A DNA stretch of 64,000 nt from Candidatus Sedimenticola endophacoides (GTDB taxonomy: Bacteria > Pseudomonadota > Gammaproteobacteria > Chromatiales > Chromatiaceae), in the NCBI GenBank assembly GCA_003062205.1, contig PQCP01000104.1, positions 38,901 through 102,900 of the forward strand, read 5' to 3'. The position numbers and the translations under genes were made by a program. Of this stretch, positions 48,140-58,800 are shown one piece after another (position 1 is the first letter of the stretch; each line of letters opens with the position of its first letter). The notes under the pieces are model-generated. The model was given only the letters and a program-made list of their open reading frames with translations. It had not been told where the DNA came from and did not search any database.

Positions 48140-50433
48140 GCGCCGTTCCCGGCTCGCGCGCCCCGGCGGCTCCAGAGCCGCAGCCCGACGATCACCGCCG
48201 CCACCGCCAGGGTCATGGCGAGGATCCACAGCGTGGCGGCGCGCGGGTGGGCCGCATAGCTGGCGGCCTGGTAGTAGATGGTGGCGGTGGCATAGGCCAC
48301 GCCGGTGGTCCAGGCCACCACGAACAGCGCCCAGGCACCCCCCGCCTCGCGGCGGATCGCGCCCATGGTGGCCACGCAGGGGGCGTAGAGCAGGATGAAC
48401 AGCAGGTAGGCGAAGGCGCCCGCCTGGCCGTCGAAGCGTGCCGCCATGGCCCCGAAGGTGCCGCTGTTGACCTGCTGTGCGCGGGCGGCGGCCTGGGGAT
48501 CGTCGATCGCTCCCAGGTTCATGCTCAGGGGGTCGAGGAGGGTCTCGCGCAGGGCGCTGAGGTTCTCCCCTATGCTGGCGAGCGCCTGGCGCAGACTCGC
48601 AACCAGGTCAAAGGGCTGCTCGGCGCGCGCGCCACCGGCGTCCTGCACCGCCAGCTGGGTATAGAGGGTGTCCAGGGTGCCCACCACCACCTCCTTGGCC
48701 AGCACGCCGGTGAAGATGCCGATGGTGGCGGGCCAGTTCTCCTCCTTGATGCCGATCGGCGCGAGCAGCGGGGTCAGCACCTTGGCTGCCGCGCTCAGCA
48801 CCGAGTGCTCGCTGTCGTTGTTGCCGAAGCTGCCGTCGGTGCCGATGGAGTTCAGGGTGTTGATGATCAGCACCATCACCACAATCACCTTGCCTGCGTC
48901 CTTGATAAACAGCTTGACCCGGTCCCAGGTGCGCAGGGCGACCCCCTTGAGCGTCGGCAGGTGGTACGGGGGGAGTTCCATCATGAAGCCGGTGCTGTCG
49001 CCCGAGAGCAGGGTGCGGCGCATGATCAGCCCAGTCAGCACCGCCACGGCGATACCGATGAGATAGAGCAGGAATACCAGATTCTGGCCGTTCGCGGGGA
49101 AAAAGGCGGCGGCAAACAGGGCGTACACCGGCAGGCGCGCGCCGCAGGACATGAAGGGGTTCATCAGGATGGTCAGCTTGCGCTCGCGCTGGTTCTCCAG
49201 GGTGCGGGTGGCCATCACCGCCGGGACGTTGCACCCGAAGCCGACGATCAGGGGCACGAAGGCCTTGCCGGGCAGGCCGACGGCGCGCATCGCCCGGTCC
49301 ATCACGAAGGCGGCGCGGGCCATGTAGCCGGTGTCTTCCAGGACCGAGAGAAACAGGTAGAGGCAGGCGATGATCGGGATAAAGGTGGAGACCACCTGGA
49401 TACCCCCCCCGACCCCCTCGGCGAGCAGTAGCGTCAGCCACTCGGGGCTGCCGAGGCCGCGCAGCCAGTGGCCGAGGCCGTCCACCGCCAAGGCCCCCAC
49501 CGCGATATCGAAAAAATCGATGAAGGCGCCGCCCAGGTTGATGGTGAACATGAACATCAGGTACATCACCAGCAGGAAGATGGGGATGCCGGCCAGGCGG
49601 TGCAGGATGATCCGGTCGATCTGGTCCGAGGCGGTCTTGTCCAGCCGCCCGTGCTCGCGCAGCACCCGCTGGGTGATGGCGTGGGCGTGGCTGTAGCGGG
49701 CGTCGGCGATGTGGATGTCGACCTCCTCGCCGGCCCGGTCGGCAATCACCTGGCGCCAGTGGGCAACCCGCTGGCGCAGCGGGGCGTCGGCCAGGGAGAG
49801 GGCGTACTGATCGCCCTCCAGCAGCTTCAGACCGAGCCAGCGCAGGTTGGCCTGGTCGCTCTTGCCCGTCAACTGGGGTGCGAGATCGGCCATCGCCTGC
49901 TCCACGCTGTCCTCGTGGGCCACCTCGAAGCGGGTCTCCTGCCCCTGGGCGGCGACCTCGCGGATGCGCTGCCGCAGCTCACCGAGCCCTTCGCCGGAGA
50001 CCGCCACCACCGGCACCACCGGGCAGCCCAACTCCCGGGCCAGCTGATCGGTGTCGACCAGGATGCCGCGCTTGCGCGCCACATCCATCATGTTCAGGGC
50101 GATCACCATGGGGATGCCCATCTCCCGCAACTGGATGGTGAAGTAGAGATTGCGCTCCAGGTTGGAGGCGTCGAGGACGTTGACGATCAGCCCCGCCTCG
50201 CGGGAGAGGAGGTAGTCGCGGGTCACCTGTTCGTCGAGCGAGGAGGCGTCCAGGGAGTAGATGCCCGGCAGGTCCACCACCGTGATGTCGGTGCCATCGA
50301 GATTGAAGCGCCCCTCTTTACGATCCACCGTCACACCGGGCCAGTTTCCGGTCTTCTGGCGGATGCCTGTGAAGGCGTTGAACAGGGCGGACTTGCCGCA
50401 GTTTGGGTTGCCTCCGAGGGCGATGGTCAGCAC
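48136..50433 (-). CDS. feoB: Ferrous iron transporter FeoB
   Basis: A 765-aa inner-membrane Fe(II) transporter. The GTPase domain has GNPNCGKSALFNAFTG (G1), DLPGIYSL (G3) and NMMD (G4), then a helical GDI-like part, and two Gate domains with eight or more membrane segments and the conserved GCNVPAVMATR. The GTG start at 50433 has GGGAG nearby. It lies between feoA and feoC. Confidence 0.97.
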   Translation of the reverse strand: MLTIALGGNPNCGKSALFNAFTGIRQKTGNWPGVTVDRKEGRFNLDGTDITVVDLPGIYSLDASSLDEQVTRDYLLSREAGLIVNVLDASNLERNLYFTIQLREMGIPMVIALNMMDVARKRGILVDTDQLARELGCPVVPVVAVSGEGLGELRQRIREVAAQGQETRFEVAHEDSVEQAMADLAPQLTGKSDQANLRWLGLKLLEGDQYALSLADAPLRQRVAHWRQVIADRAGEEVDIHIADARYSHAHAITQRVLREHGRLDKTASDQIDRIILHRLAGIPIFLLVMYLMFMFTINLGGAFIDFFDIAVGALAVDGLGHWLRGLGSPEWLTLLLAEGVGGGIQVVSTFIPIIACLYLFLSVLEDTGYMARAAFVMDRAMRAVGLPGKAFVPLIVGFGCNVPAVMATRTLENQRERKLTILMNPFMSCGARLPVYALFAAAFFPANGQNLVFLLYLIGIAVAVLTGLIMRRTLLSGDSTGFMMELPPYHLPTLKGVALRTWDRVKLFIKDAGKVIVVMVLIINTLNSIGTDGSFGNNDSEHSVLSAAAKVLTPLLAPIGIKEENWPATIGIFTGVLAKEVVVGTLDTLYTQLAVQDAGGARAEQPFDLVASLRQALASIGENLSALRETLLDPLSMNLGAIDDPQAAARAQQVNSGTFGAMAARFDGQAGAFAYLLFILLYAPCVATMGAIRREAGGAWALFVVAWTTGVAYATATIYYQAASYAAHPRAATLWILAMTLAVAAVIVGLRLWSRRGARAGNGA

Positions 50434-50445
50434 GGCCGGGGCTCC

Positions 50446-50673
50446 CTAGAGAAGATGGACCAGAACCTTGTCGGCGACCCCGGCACCCAAGGCGACCCGG
50501 GTGCCGGCGGTGGCGACCACCACGCCCCGTCTGCGCTGTTGCAGCAGGTGGATCCGGGTGCCCACCCGCAGCCCCAGGCTCAGCAGCTTGCGGGCCATGG
50601 CGGGGTCACCGTCGATACCCGCGATCCGGGCATCGGTTCCGGCTGGCAGGTTGGGCAGGGGAATGGGGTTCAC
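50446..50673 (-). CDS. feoA: Ferrous iron transport protein FeoA
   Basis: A 75-aa SH3-like protein with NLPAGTDARIAGIDGDPAMA, LLSLGLRVGTRIHLLQQ and ending DKVLVHLL, all typical of FeoA. It is thought to interact with FeoB and help Fe(II) uptake. It starts with a GTG, 12 bases before feoB and behind a Fur-like site. Confidence 0.93.
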   Translation of the reverse strand: MNPIPLPNLPAGTDARIAGIDGDPAMARKLLSLGLRVGTRIHLLQQRRRGVVVATAGTRVALGAGVADKVLVHLL

Positions 50674-50704
50674 GGCGGCTTCACCAGGGGCGGTAGGGCT
50701 AAAT

Positions 50705-50723
50705 AAGAATGATTACCATTTAG
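50705..50723 (-). promoter_or_regulatory. Putative Fur box upstream of feoA
   Basis: The minus strand reads CTAAATGGTAATCATTCTT, matching about 13 of 19 positions of the Fur consensus (GATAATGATAATCATTATC). It lies about 32 bases ahead of the feoA start. Iron-loaded Fur would repress the operon. Matching was done by eye. Confidence 0.6.
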
Positions 50724-51013
50724 ATCGATCTTAGCACCCGAAGTATATAAGAATCAACTTAAACGGCAAGGGAAATCATCCGTGGGTGATCGCACTCGAT
50801 CCGCTGGTCTGTTTGCCCTGCCTTGGGCAGTCGAATCCAACCTCTGGCGGGGACGGTTTGACACGCTGGGTGGGTTGGGTGACTTCAAAGGGAGAAACGG
50901 ATCCGACTCAATATCCGGCATTAGAGACGAATAGTGGCATCAACGTAATCAGCAGGAAATAGCGGAGCCACCCGTCCCGGCCGGGGGCGGATGGCGGCAG
51001 TGGGCGAGGCGGG
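50724..51013. other. Intergenic region between feoA and a PilZ gene
   Basis: About 290 bases of moderate composition between the Fur-like site and the 3' end of the PilZ gene. No gene, hairpin with T-run or repeat could be recognised. The stretch next to feoA is AT-rich and probably contains its promoter. Confidence 0.4.
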
Positions 51014-51328
51014 TCAGGCCTCGAGGATTGCGATGATGCGGCAGGCGACGGAGAAGCCGTCCTGTCGGGACTCTTGCTCGTCCGGGGGGGTGCAGCGCAA
51101 CACCTCCAGGTGAGCGCGCAGCGGGGGGGTGGCGGAGGTGCCCGGGGGCAGGATCAGCTCGGCCCGCGTACCGGGGGGGATCGGTTCGTCGCACTCCATT
51201 AGCACTCCGACGGCGCTGAGATCGACCACCGTGACCGCCTGTTCGCGCTCCTCGTCGGCACGCCGCAGGGTGCCGCCGGCGCGGATCGGCATGCGGTGGA
51301 AGGTACGTTGCTCGGACGGATTCAACAT
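51014..51328 (-). CDS. PilZ-domain protein
   Basis: A 104-aa protein with the c-di-GMP binding signature: Arg-rich RTFHRMPIR near the start (RxxxR) and DLSAVGVLM (the D/NxSxxG motif). The remaining strands form a small barrel. It probably serves as a c-di-GMP receptor, matching the several GGDEF/EAL proteins in the window. The target process is unknown. The ATG is at 51328. Confidence 0.85.
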   Translation of the reverse strand: MLNPSEQRTFHRMPIRAGGTLRRADEEREQAVTVVDLSAVGVLMECDEPIPPGTRAELILPPGTSATPPLRAHLEVLRCTPPDEQESRQDGFSVACRIIAILEA

Positions 51329-51346
51329 GGTCTGCCCTCCTGATTG

Positions 51347-52036
51347 TTAGTCCTGACAGCGGCTGTTTTGGCGGTTACTTGAAGGCTTGCCGTGGAGTGT
51401 GCCCGCTCGGCCCGGTGCTGCCGCCCGGTCCGGCGGGAGGCGGCGCCAGGGCCGGGGGATCAGCCCGGGGACCCGCTCCTGGTAACGGCGGTAGCGCTCC
51501 CCATGGTAGATCAGCAGCTTGCGCTCCTCAAGCCGGGAGCCTGCGAACAGGTAGAGGGTCGCCAGCAGGGCCGCGAGGAGGAGGCCGGGGGTCATCTCCC
51601 GGGTCCAGATCAGCACCAGCCCGAGACTGTACCAGGGGTGGCGCACATAGTGGTGCAGGGGGGAGAGGTGCAATCGCTCCTGATCCTCCACCCGCTGTTC
51701 GTGGCTCCGCCACTGGCGCAGGCCGATGAACTCCCCGAGGTCGTAGTGGCGGCCGGTCCAGAAAAAACCGGCCAGGGCGAGCAGGGCCAGGGCGTTGCTC
51801 AACCACCGGGCCGGCCCCTCCCAGCGCCATAGATAATCCCCGGGGGCAGTGTAGGTGAGATACAGGGGCGGGATCAGCAGCAGTAGCGCCAGGGCGTTGT
51901 ACAGCAGGCGGTAGGCGGGCACCGCCCGGGGCCAGCGCCGGGCGACCCGGCGCTTGACCTGGAGCGATGCCAGCAGGGAGTGGAGCAGGAAATAGAGTGT
52001 CCAGGCTGCCGCCAGGAGCAGCAGATGGCGCTCCAT
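51347..52036 (-). CDS. Membrane methyltransferase-like protein (ICMT/NnrU-like)
   Basis: A 229-aa integral membrane protein with about five hydrophobic segments. The C-terminal part has VRHPWYSLGLVLIWT, then GSRLEERKLLIYHGERYRRY and GLIPRPW, which are hallmarks of the phospholipid/isoprenylcysteine methyltransferase group. The acceptor is unknown. The Arg/Ala/Pro-rich tail is poorly conserved in appearance. It abuts ppk2, whose stop lies one base upstream of its start. Confidence 0.72.
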   Translation of the reverse strand: MERHLLLLAAAWTLYFLLHSLLASLQVKRRVARRWPRAVPAYRLLYNALALLLLIPPLYLTYTAPGDYLWRWEGPARWLSNALALLALAGFFWTGRHYDLGEFIGLRQWRSHEQRVEDQERLHLSPLHHYVRHPWYSLGLVLIWTREMTPGLLLAALLATLYLFAGSRLEERKLLIYHGERYRRYQERVPGLIPRPWRRLPPDRAAAPGRAGTLHGKPSSNRQNSRCQD

Positions 52037-52993
52037 TCAGCTGATGAATTTTCCGCCGCGCAGGCGCTGTGCCTCCATGTGCTCCAGCTCCCGGGAACCG
52101 GAGACGACGATGTCCGGGTCGGGGACGAAGTTCAGCTCGGTGTTGAAGCGCTCGTAGGGGACTGCGTTGAGGATCACCTTCATGGCGTTGAGGCGTGCCA
52201 GGTGCTTGTCATTGGAGCGGATGATGGTCCACGGGGCGTGGGTGGTGTGGGTTTTCTTCATCATCTCGTACTTGACGTTGGTGAATTCGTCCCAGCGCTC
52301 CTGGGCCTGGACATCGACCTCGCTCAGCTTCCACTGGCGCAACGGGTCGTTCTTGCGGCGGTCGAAGCGCCGTGCCTGCTCATCCTTGGTAACACTGAAG
52401 TAGAGCTTGACCAGGGTGGTGCCCTGGCGTACCAGATCCTTTTCGAAGCCGGTCACCCCGCGCATGAAGTTCTTGTACTCCTTCTCGGTGCAGAAACCGA
52501 AGACCGGTTCCACCATGGCGCGGTTGTACCAGCTACGGTCGAACAGTACCACCTCGCCGCCGCGCGGGAGCTGGGTGACATACTTTTGGAAAAACCACTG
52601 GGTGCGCTGATTCTCGGTGGGCTTGCCCAGGGCCACGACCCGGTAGTGCTTCTCGTTCATGTAGCGGGTGACCCGGCGGATGGTGCCGCCCTTGCCGGCG
52701 GCGTCGCGCCCCTCGAACAGGATGACCATCTTGCCGCCGGTCTCCTCCAGGTACTGCTGCAGGCGGATCAACTCTGCCTGATAGGGCTTGAGTTCCTCCT
52801 CCCGGCGGTAGCGGCGCACGGCCTTGCGGTTGTCCTTTTTCAGCTTGGCGACGTTCCCCTCCATGGCGCGATAGGCCTGCATCATCTCGCTGATGCTGAT
52901 CTTTTCGCCATTGAGTTCCACCGTGTCCGTCGATCCGGTTTCGTTTTCTGCATCGTCCGCTTCCACCACTTTCAGCTCTTTCCCGTCAGTCAT
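52037..52993 (-). CDS. ppk2: Polyphosphate kinase 2
   Basis: A 318-aa PPK2-family kinase. The Walker A motif is FEGRDAAGKGGTIRR and the lid/Walker B region is VVLFDRSWYNRAMVEPVFGF. These enzymes use polyphosphate to phosphorylate nucleoside di- or monophosphates (or the reverse). An acidic N-terminal tail of about 40 residues precedes the core. The class (I, II or III) is not certain, but the length fits class I. Confidence 0.94.
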   Translation of the reverse strand: MTDGKELKVVEADDAENETGSTDTVELNGEKISISEMMQAYRAMEGNVAKLKKDNRKAVRRYRREEELKPYQAELIRLQQYLEETGGKMVILFEGRDAAGKGGTIRRVTRYMNEKHYRVVALGKPTENQRTQWFFQKYVTQLPRGGEVVLFDRSWYNRAMVEPVFGFCTEKEYKNFMRGVTGFEKDLVRQGTTLVKLYFSVTKDEQARRFDRRKNDPLRQWKLSEVDVQAQERWDEFTNVKYEMMKKTHTTHAPWTIIRSNDKHLARLNAMKVILNAVPYERFNTELNFVPDPDIVVSGSRELEHMEAQRLRGGKFIS

Positions 52994-53114
52994 CTGATCG
53001 TCACTCCCAGTCTAAAATCATCAAAGCAAATCCACGGTTATCCGCTTGTTAGATAACCATTTGATTGTATATCGAAATGAGGTAAAGAATCATTAACTGC
53101 GCACATAAAATATT

Positions 53115-54863
53115 TTAATAGTGATAGGCCGATTCAATCTGTTCGCGGGTCAGAACCCCATAAATTCGGATAATGGCCGGGGCGGTCATGCGTTTCACGT
53201 AGAGGGCCTCGGCGCCGCTCGCGCGCAGCGCCTCCAGCGCCTCCTGGAGGGTGGCGCGCAGCTCCACCCCGGCCAGCTGGTAGCGTCGTGCCGGGATCTC
53301 CAGCAGATCCACCTCGCCGTCGCTGTTCTCTTTCATCCAGGCCGCCAGGTCCACGGCCGGCATCAGCACCGAGGGGCCATGCTCATCCTCGATCAGCAGC
53401 CACTCGGGTTCGGCGGCGAGGGTGAGCTCGGCCCTCTCGCGCGTGACCCGCGTCCCGGGACGCGCGAAGCGCTTGCTCATCACCCCGGCGACGCCGGTAC
53501 GGCGCAGGGTCTGCAGCACCGGGTTGGCCTGGTAGTCCATGCCGCCCGCGCGCAGCATGGCGATGAACAGCGACTCTTTACGAAACAGCTCGCTGGCGGT
53601 GAGTCCGGCGACCACGATCACCAGCATTCCCGGCATGATCAGCTGTGGGCTGTGGGTCAGCTCCATCATGGCGGTGAGGGCGGCCAGGGGCGCCTGTAGA
53701 CTGGCCCCCATCATCGCCCCCATGCCGAGCAGGGCGTAAAGGCCGGGATCGAGCCCCAGGCCCGGCAGCGCCAGGTTCAGCAGGTGCGCCACCAGACTGC
53801 CGAGCACGGCGCCGATGAACAGCGAGGGGCCGATCATGCCACCGGGGATACCGAGCCCGATGCAGGCGGCGCTGGCGGTCATCTTGGCCAGTACCAATAC
53901 CAGCAGCAGCCCGAGCCCGAGCCCGCCCGTTAGGGCCGCGTCGACCGTGTCGTAGCCGATCCCCATCACCTGGGGCACCCAGAGCGCGATCGCGCCCACC
54001 ACCAGCCCCGCAAGGGTGGTGCGCTGCCAGAACGGGAGCCGTCTGCCGAACTGGGCGCTGGACTGCAGCATCTGCACGAACAGGGCGGCGGCGCTGCCGG
54101 TCACCAGCCCCAGCAGCAGCCACACCGGCAACTCGGCGAGGGAGCCGGGGCGCAGTGCGGGGATATTGAAGGCCGGTTCGGCGCCGAATACCGCCACCGA
54201 CAGGGCGGTGGCGCTGCCGGCGGCGAGGATCACCGGGATGAAGCTGGCCAGGGTGTACTCCATCATCACCACCTCCAGGGAGAAGATCACACCGGCCAGG
54301 GGGGTGTTGAAGGAGGCGGCGATACCCGCCGCGACACCGCAGCCGACCAGGGTGCGGATGCTGTTGTTGGGCAGTCCCAGCGCCTGCCCCAGGAGGCTGC
54401 CGCCGGCCGCCCCGAGATAGATATGGGGTCCCTCCCGTCCCACCGAATGGCCGCTTACGATGGTCAGGGCGGCACCGGCGAACTGCAGCAGGGACTCGCG
54501 CAGCGAAAGATAGCCCTGGTGGTAGGCCATGCGCTCCATTACCCGCGCCACGCCCAGTACGTGCAGCCCCCGGCCGTGACGGTGAAACAGCCAGCCGATC
54601 AGTGCGCCGCCCCCGAGCGGCAGGGCGAGGCGCAGCCAGGGGGGCAGCGCCTCGTAGGCCTCGGCCCCCGGCAGCAAGCCCGCCTGTGCCCCCTCGACGG
54701 CGAGGCGGAACAACAGGATCACCCCGCCCGCGACCATCCCGGTGGCCAGACCGAGCAGGGCCAGCTGGATCAGGGCATCGGGACGCGCCAGGTGCAGGCG
54801 CCACTCGTCCAGGCGCTCGCCGAGCCGCTCACCCATCCGTATCCTTCGACCCGATCTGTTCAT
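53115..54863 (-). CDS. CLC-type chloride channel/transporter with CBS-like C terminus
   Basis: A 582-aa membrane protein. The selectivity and gating motifs are SGHSVGREGPHIYLG (gating Glu near residue 143), LGIPGGMIGPSLF, and ALLGMGAMMGASLQAPL. The last 150 residues are soluble and CBS-like. CLC proteins move Cl- or exchange it for H+; the presence of the gating Glu is compatible with either. The start is ATG 54863; an ATG nine codons later is possible. Confidence 0.9.
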   Translation of the reverse strand: MNRSGRRIRMGERLGERLDEWRLHLARPDALIQLALLGLATGMVAGGVILLFRLAVEGAQAGLLPGAEAYEALPPWLRLALPLGGGALIGWLFHRHGRGLHVLGVARVMERMAYHQGYLSLRESLLQFAGAALTIVSGHSVGREGPHIYLGAAGGSLLGQALGLPNNSIRTLVGCGVAAGIAASFNTPLAGVIFSLEVVMMEYTLASFIPVILAAGSATALSVAVFGAEPAFNIPALRPGSLAELPVWLLLGLVTGSAAALFVQMLQSSAQFGRRLPFWQRTTLAGLVVGAIALWVPQVMGIGYDTVDAALTGGLGLGLLLVLVLAKMTASAACIGLGIPGGMIGPSLFIGAVLGSLVAHLLNLALPGLGLDPGLYALLGMGAMMGASLQAPLAALTAMMELTHSPQLIMPGMLVIVVAGLTASELFRKESLFIAMLRAGGMDYQANPVLQTLRRTGVAGVMSKRFARPGTRVTRERAELTLAAEPEWLLIEDEHGPSVLMPAVDLAAWMKENSDGEVDLLEIPARRYQLAGVELRATLQEALEALRASGAEALYVKRMTAPAIIRIYGVLTREQIESAYHY

Positions 54864-54920
54864 CGGCCACCCTGAGCGTTACATTGTGCGCTGGTTTGAT
54901 AATCAACCTGAGAGGATACC

Positions 54921-55631
54921 ATGCAGATCGACGCTCCGGATGCCTACATCGGCGCCAGCGAACTGGATCTCATCGAGCGCTGGCTGCCGATGCGCGGGCG
55001 GGAGGTGCTGGAGTTGGGCTGCGGCCGGGCCTGGATGACCCGCCAGATGGCCAGTCGCTTCGCGCCACGGCATATCATCGCCACCGAAGTCGATCGGGTT
55101 CAGCACCAGCGCAACCTGTGTATCGATGACCTTCCCAACGTCCGCTTCGTCTATGGCGGGGCCGAGGCGATCAACCTGCCAGAGGCCAGCGTCGATTGCG
55201 TGCTGATGCTCAAATCCCTGCACCACGTGCCGCGCGGGCAAATGTCCCGTGCCCTGGAGGAGATCGCCCGGGTGCTGCGCCCGGGGGGGCTCGCCTACAT
55301 CTCCGAGCCGGTCTATCGGGGGGCGTTCAACGACATCCTCAAGCTCTTCAATGACGAGCGCGAAGTGCGTCGGCTGGCCTTCGAGGCGCTGTTCCAGAGC
55401 GTCCGCGAGGGCCTCTTCGAATCGGTGGAGCAGATCTTTTTCAACGCCCCGGGTCACTACCGGGACTTTGCCGAATTCGAGGAGCGGATGCTCCGTGTCA
55501 CCCACACCGAGCATCGCATCGATGCCCCCCTGCACCAGCGGATCCGGGAGGCGTTCGAACGCCACCTGGGGCCGGAGGGGGCCGATTTTCTCAAGCCCTC
55601 GCGGGTGGATCTGCTGCGCAAGCCCATATGA
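54921..55631 (+). CDS. Class I SAM-dependent methyltransferase
   Basis: A 236-aa enzyme. AdoMet-binding motif I is REVLELGCGRAW, motif II DRVQHQRN (acidic end of beta 2), and LPEASVDCVLMLKSLHHVP is the post-I/IV segment. BIARVLRPGG-type sequence IARVLRPGGLAYISEP follows. The substrate is unknown. It stands alone, divergent from the CLC gene. Confidence 0.87.
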   Translation: MQIDAPDAYIGASELDLIERWLPMRGREVLELGCGRAWMTRQMASRFAPRHIIATEVDRVQHQRNLCIDDLPNVRFVYGGAEAINLPEASVDCVLMLKSLHHVPRGQMSRALEEIARVLRPGGLAYISEPVYRGAFNDILKLFNDEREVRRLAFEALFQSVREGLFESVEQIFFNAPGHYRDFAEFEERMLRVTHTEHRIDAPLHQRIREAFERHLGPEGADFLKPSRVDLLRKPI

Positions 55632-55814
55632 TTCCGCGACGTAGGGGGCGGTGATGTCAGTCGCTCCCCTCATCCCGGATCCCGGTGCGCGCGGCGGGGC
55701 GGAAGAGGTATGATCGCGTTCAGCCCAGGCGTGTGGGTTGAACGGCAGGTGTTCTTTGCTCCCCATTACTCACTATACTAGCGGCATGCGCTCAACTCCC
55801 CCGACGATTTCCCG

Positions 55815-58800
55815 ATGCGCCGGCTGCTGAATCTCTGCGCCGCGCACCCCTGGTGGGTGCTGGGTGGCCTGCTGCTGCTGAGTCTGCTGGCCGCCACTCA
55901 GATCCCCCGGGTGGAGGTGCAGATCTCCGCCGAGTCGTTGTTGGTGCTGGACGATCCGCAGCGCGACTACTTCGACAGCGTCAGCCGACGCTTCGGCGAC
56001 GAAAAGATGGTGCTGCTGGTCCTGGAGGGAGAGGCGCTGTTGGACCCGGCGCGGCTCGATGCCCTGCGCGCGGTGCTCGGGGAGCTGCAGGGCCTGCCTT
56101 TCGTGGACCGGGTGGAGAGTCTGTTCTCGGTTCCACACCTCAAGAGCGTCGACGGCTATCTGGACAAGGCCCCTTACCTGGAGCGGTCTCCGGCGAGCCC
56201 CGGGGAGGCCGCGGCGCTGCTGGAGTCAGCCCGGAAGGACCCCTTTGTCCGCCATCTGCTGCTCTCGGAGGACGGCCGCGTGATGGCGGCGGCGCTGATC
56301 CTGAAGCCGGGGCGCCAGGGAGGTGACGACCCGACCGTGACCGCCGCTATCGACCGGCTCATCGAGCCGCTGCACGGACATTACGATACGGTCTTCGCCA
56401 TCGGCTATCCCTATGTGCGCAGCGCCATCTCGGGGCAGATCCGCCAGGAGCAGGGGGATCTCTTTCCCCTGGCGGTGGGGGCGCTGCTGCTGACGCTGTT
56501 TCTGCTGCTGCGGCAGCTGGTGGATGTCCTGGCGCCGCTGCTGACCGCCCTGATCAGTATCGCCTGGATGCTCGGATTGATGGGGCTGAGCGGCATCCCC
56601 CTCAACATGGTCACCTCGATTGTGCCGATCCTGCTGATCGTGGTGGGCTCGACCGAGGATATCCACCTGTTGTCGGAGTTTCGCCGGGCGCAGCGGGAGG
56701 GCAACGCCACCGCGCCCGCTCTCGATCTGATGGCGCTGCGGATGGGGCGCACGGTATTGCTCACCTTCCTTACCACCTATGTAGGCTTCCTCTCCGTGGG
56801 CTTGAGCCGGATCGAGGTGTTATGGCAGTTCGCCATCCTCGCCTCCAGCGGGCTGCTCTTCAATTTTCTGGCCACCGTCACCCTGATCCCGGCGCTGATG
56901 AGCCTTACCGGTGACTGGCAGCTCGACGGGCGCCCGCGTCCGGCCGTCAGGGACGGGGAGGGGGCGGCGAGCCGCCGCTAACCGCCATGGAGAGCGAAGC
57001 GAAGGCGGTTAGTCCCCGATAGGCGTAGGCGCGGTTGTATGGCCGCAGTTACGACCGATAGGGAGTGACGTAGGGCATACAAATAGCGCATCCGACACGC
57101 CGTAGAGTCATTGTGGTCATCATGACGGAGTTGCGCACGAGCAGCTTTGCTGCAATGTGCGGGACGGAGTCGTGATGAGCGCAGGACGGTCGGGGCAGTA
57201 ACGGCTGTCGCGTTGGCGAGTCGATTTTGGGGACTGGGATGTCCCAAAATCTTTCACGAGGTAGCGACACTCTTGTACTGGCGCTGGCTCTACCGCAACC
57301 GCCGGGGGGTGCTGCTGCTGCTCGCCGCCGCCGTGACCGGGGCGGCCGGTCTCCCGGGGTTGCAGGTCAACCACAGCATGACCGACAGCCTGGCGCGCGG
57401 CTCCGGGGTACGCGCCCAGGTGGAGGCGGTCAATCAACGGCTGGCGGGGCTGGAGACCTTCTCCGTGATGATCGACTCGGGCATTCAGGACACCTTCCTG
57501 AAGGTGCGCTATCTGGAGGAGATTCAGGCGATCCAGGACTATATCGCCGCCAGCGGCCTCTCCCGTTCGACCACCTCGTTCACCGATTACCTGGCGCTGC
57601 TCAACCGGGCCTTCCAGGAGCTGGAGGGACCGCAGTTGCCGCTCTCGGACGCCGAGGTTAACGAGTTGATGATCTTTCTCGACCACCGGCATGTGAAGGC
57701 CTATGTCTCGGAGGATTACAGTACGGCGCGCATCCTGGTGCGCCACAATATCGCCTCGACCCGCGAATTGCAGGGTTTTGTCGATGATCTGAACCGGTTC
57801 ATCGCCGACCATCTCGACCCCGGGCTGCGCGCGCGCGTCACCGGCTCCTCGGTGCTCACCCTCTCGGCCACCGGCGCCATGATCGAAGGCCAGCTCCAGT
57901 CGATCCTGCTGCTGCTGCTGTTTTTCGTCATCATCATGTCACTACTGTTCACCGACCCCCGGGTTGGCCTGCTCGCGGCCCTGCCCAACGCCTTTCCGGT
58001 GCTGGTGCTGTTCGGGGTCATGGGCTATGCCGGGATCCCCCTCAATATCGGCACCACCATGGCGGCGGCCATCGCCATTGGTATCGCCGTGGACGATACC
58101 ATGCACTTCATGCTGCGCTACAACCAGGAGCTGCGCCGCACCCGGAGTCAGTCCCAGGCGGTGCACAGCACCCTGCAGGGCGAATCCCTGCCGGTGCTCG
58201 CCACCTCCATCGCCCTAATGGTCGGTTTTCTCACCTTCGGCCTCTCCGATTTCGACCCGATCCGGCAGTTCGGCCTGCTCAGCGCGCTGGTCATCGCCTC
58301 CGCCCTGGTGGCCGACTTCGTCATCACCCCGCTGGCCATCTCGACCCTGCGCCTGGTCACCCTATGGGATCTGCTCTCCGCGCGCCTGCGCCACCAGGTG
58401 ATCCACCACAGTGTCCTGTTCAAGGGCATGCGTCCCTGGCAGATCCGGCGCTTCATCCTGTCCAGCACGATTCTCGACTTTGCCGCTGGTGAGGCGGTTT
58501 TTTGCAGCGGCGAGGAGAGCAACGACCTCTATCTGGTGATGAAGGGGGCGGTGGAGGTGAGCCTGCCAGGGGCACGCGGCGGTGAGGCGCTGGTGGTCGA
58601 TCAGTTCGGCGCCGGGGAGGTGTTCGGCGATGTGGCCCTGCTGGCGGGGGAGCCGCGTCGCAGCAATGCGGTGGCCATGGTCAACACCAGCCTGCTGGTG
58701 CTCAACCGCGACGCCCTGCGTAGAACCACCCTGCTGCATCCGTTCATCGCCGGGCGGTTGTTCTACAATCTGGCCACCGATGTCAGTCGCCGCTGGGTGG

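Noticed and set aside
51379..51832. Long frames antisense to metabolic genes, as at 51379-51832 and many other places
   Set aside because: They are shadows of the real genes caused by high GC; the true strand is set by family motifs.
56976..57275. Integron attC site or gene cassette boundary
   Set aside because: The first hairpin contains TAACCGCC/GGCGGTTA, which recalls attC, but there are no cassette-like genes between the copies, and the copies lie inside genes, not between them.
25925..57275. Programmed translational bypassing as in phage T4 gene 60
   Set aside because: Bypassing needs matching take-off and landing codons. The codons before the copies (GGA, ATC, CGC, AAA) do not match the last codon of the element (TTG), and 300 nt is far longer than known bypasses.
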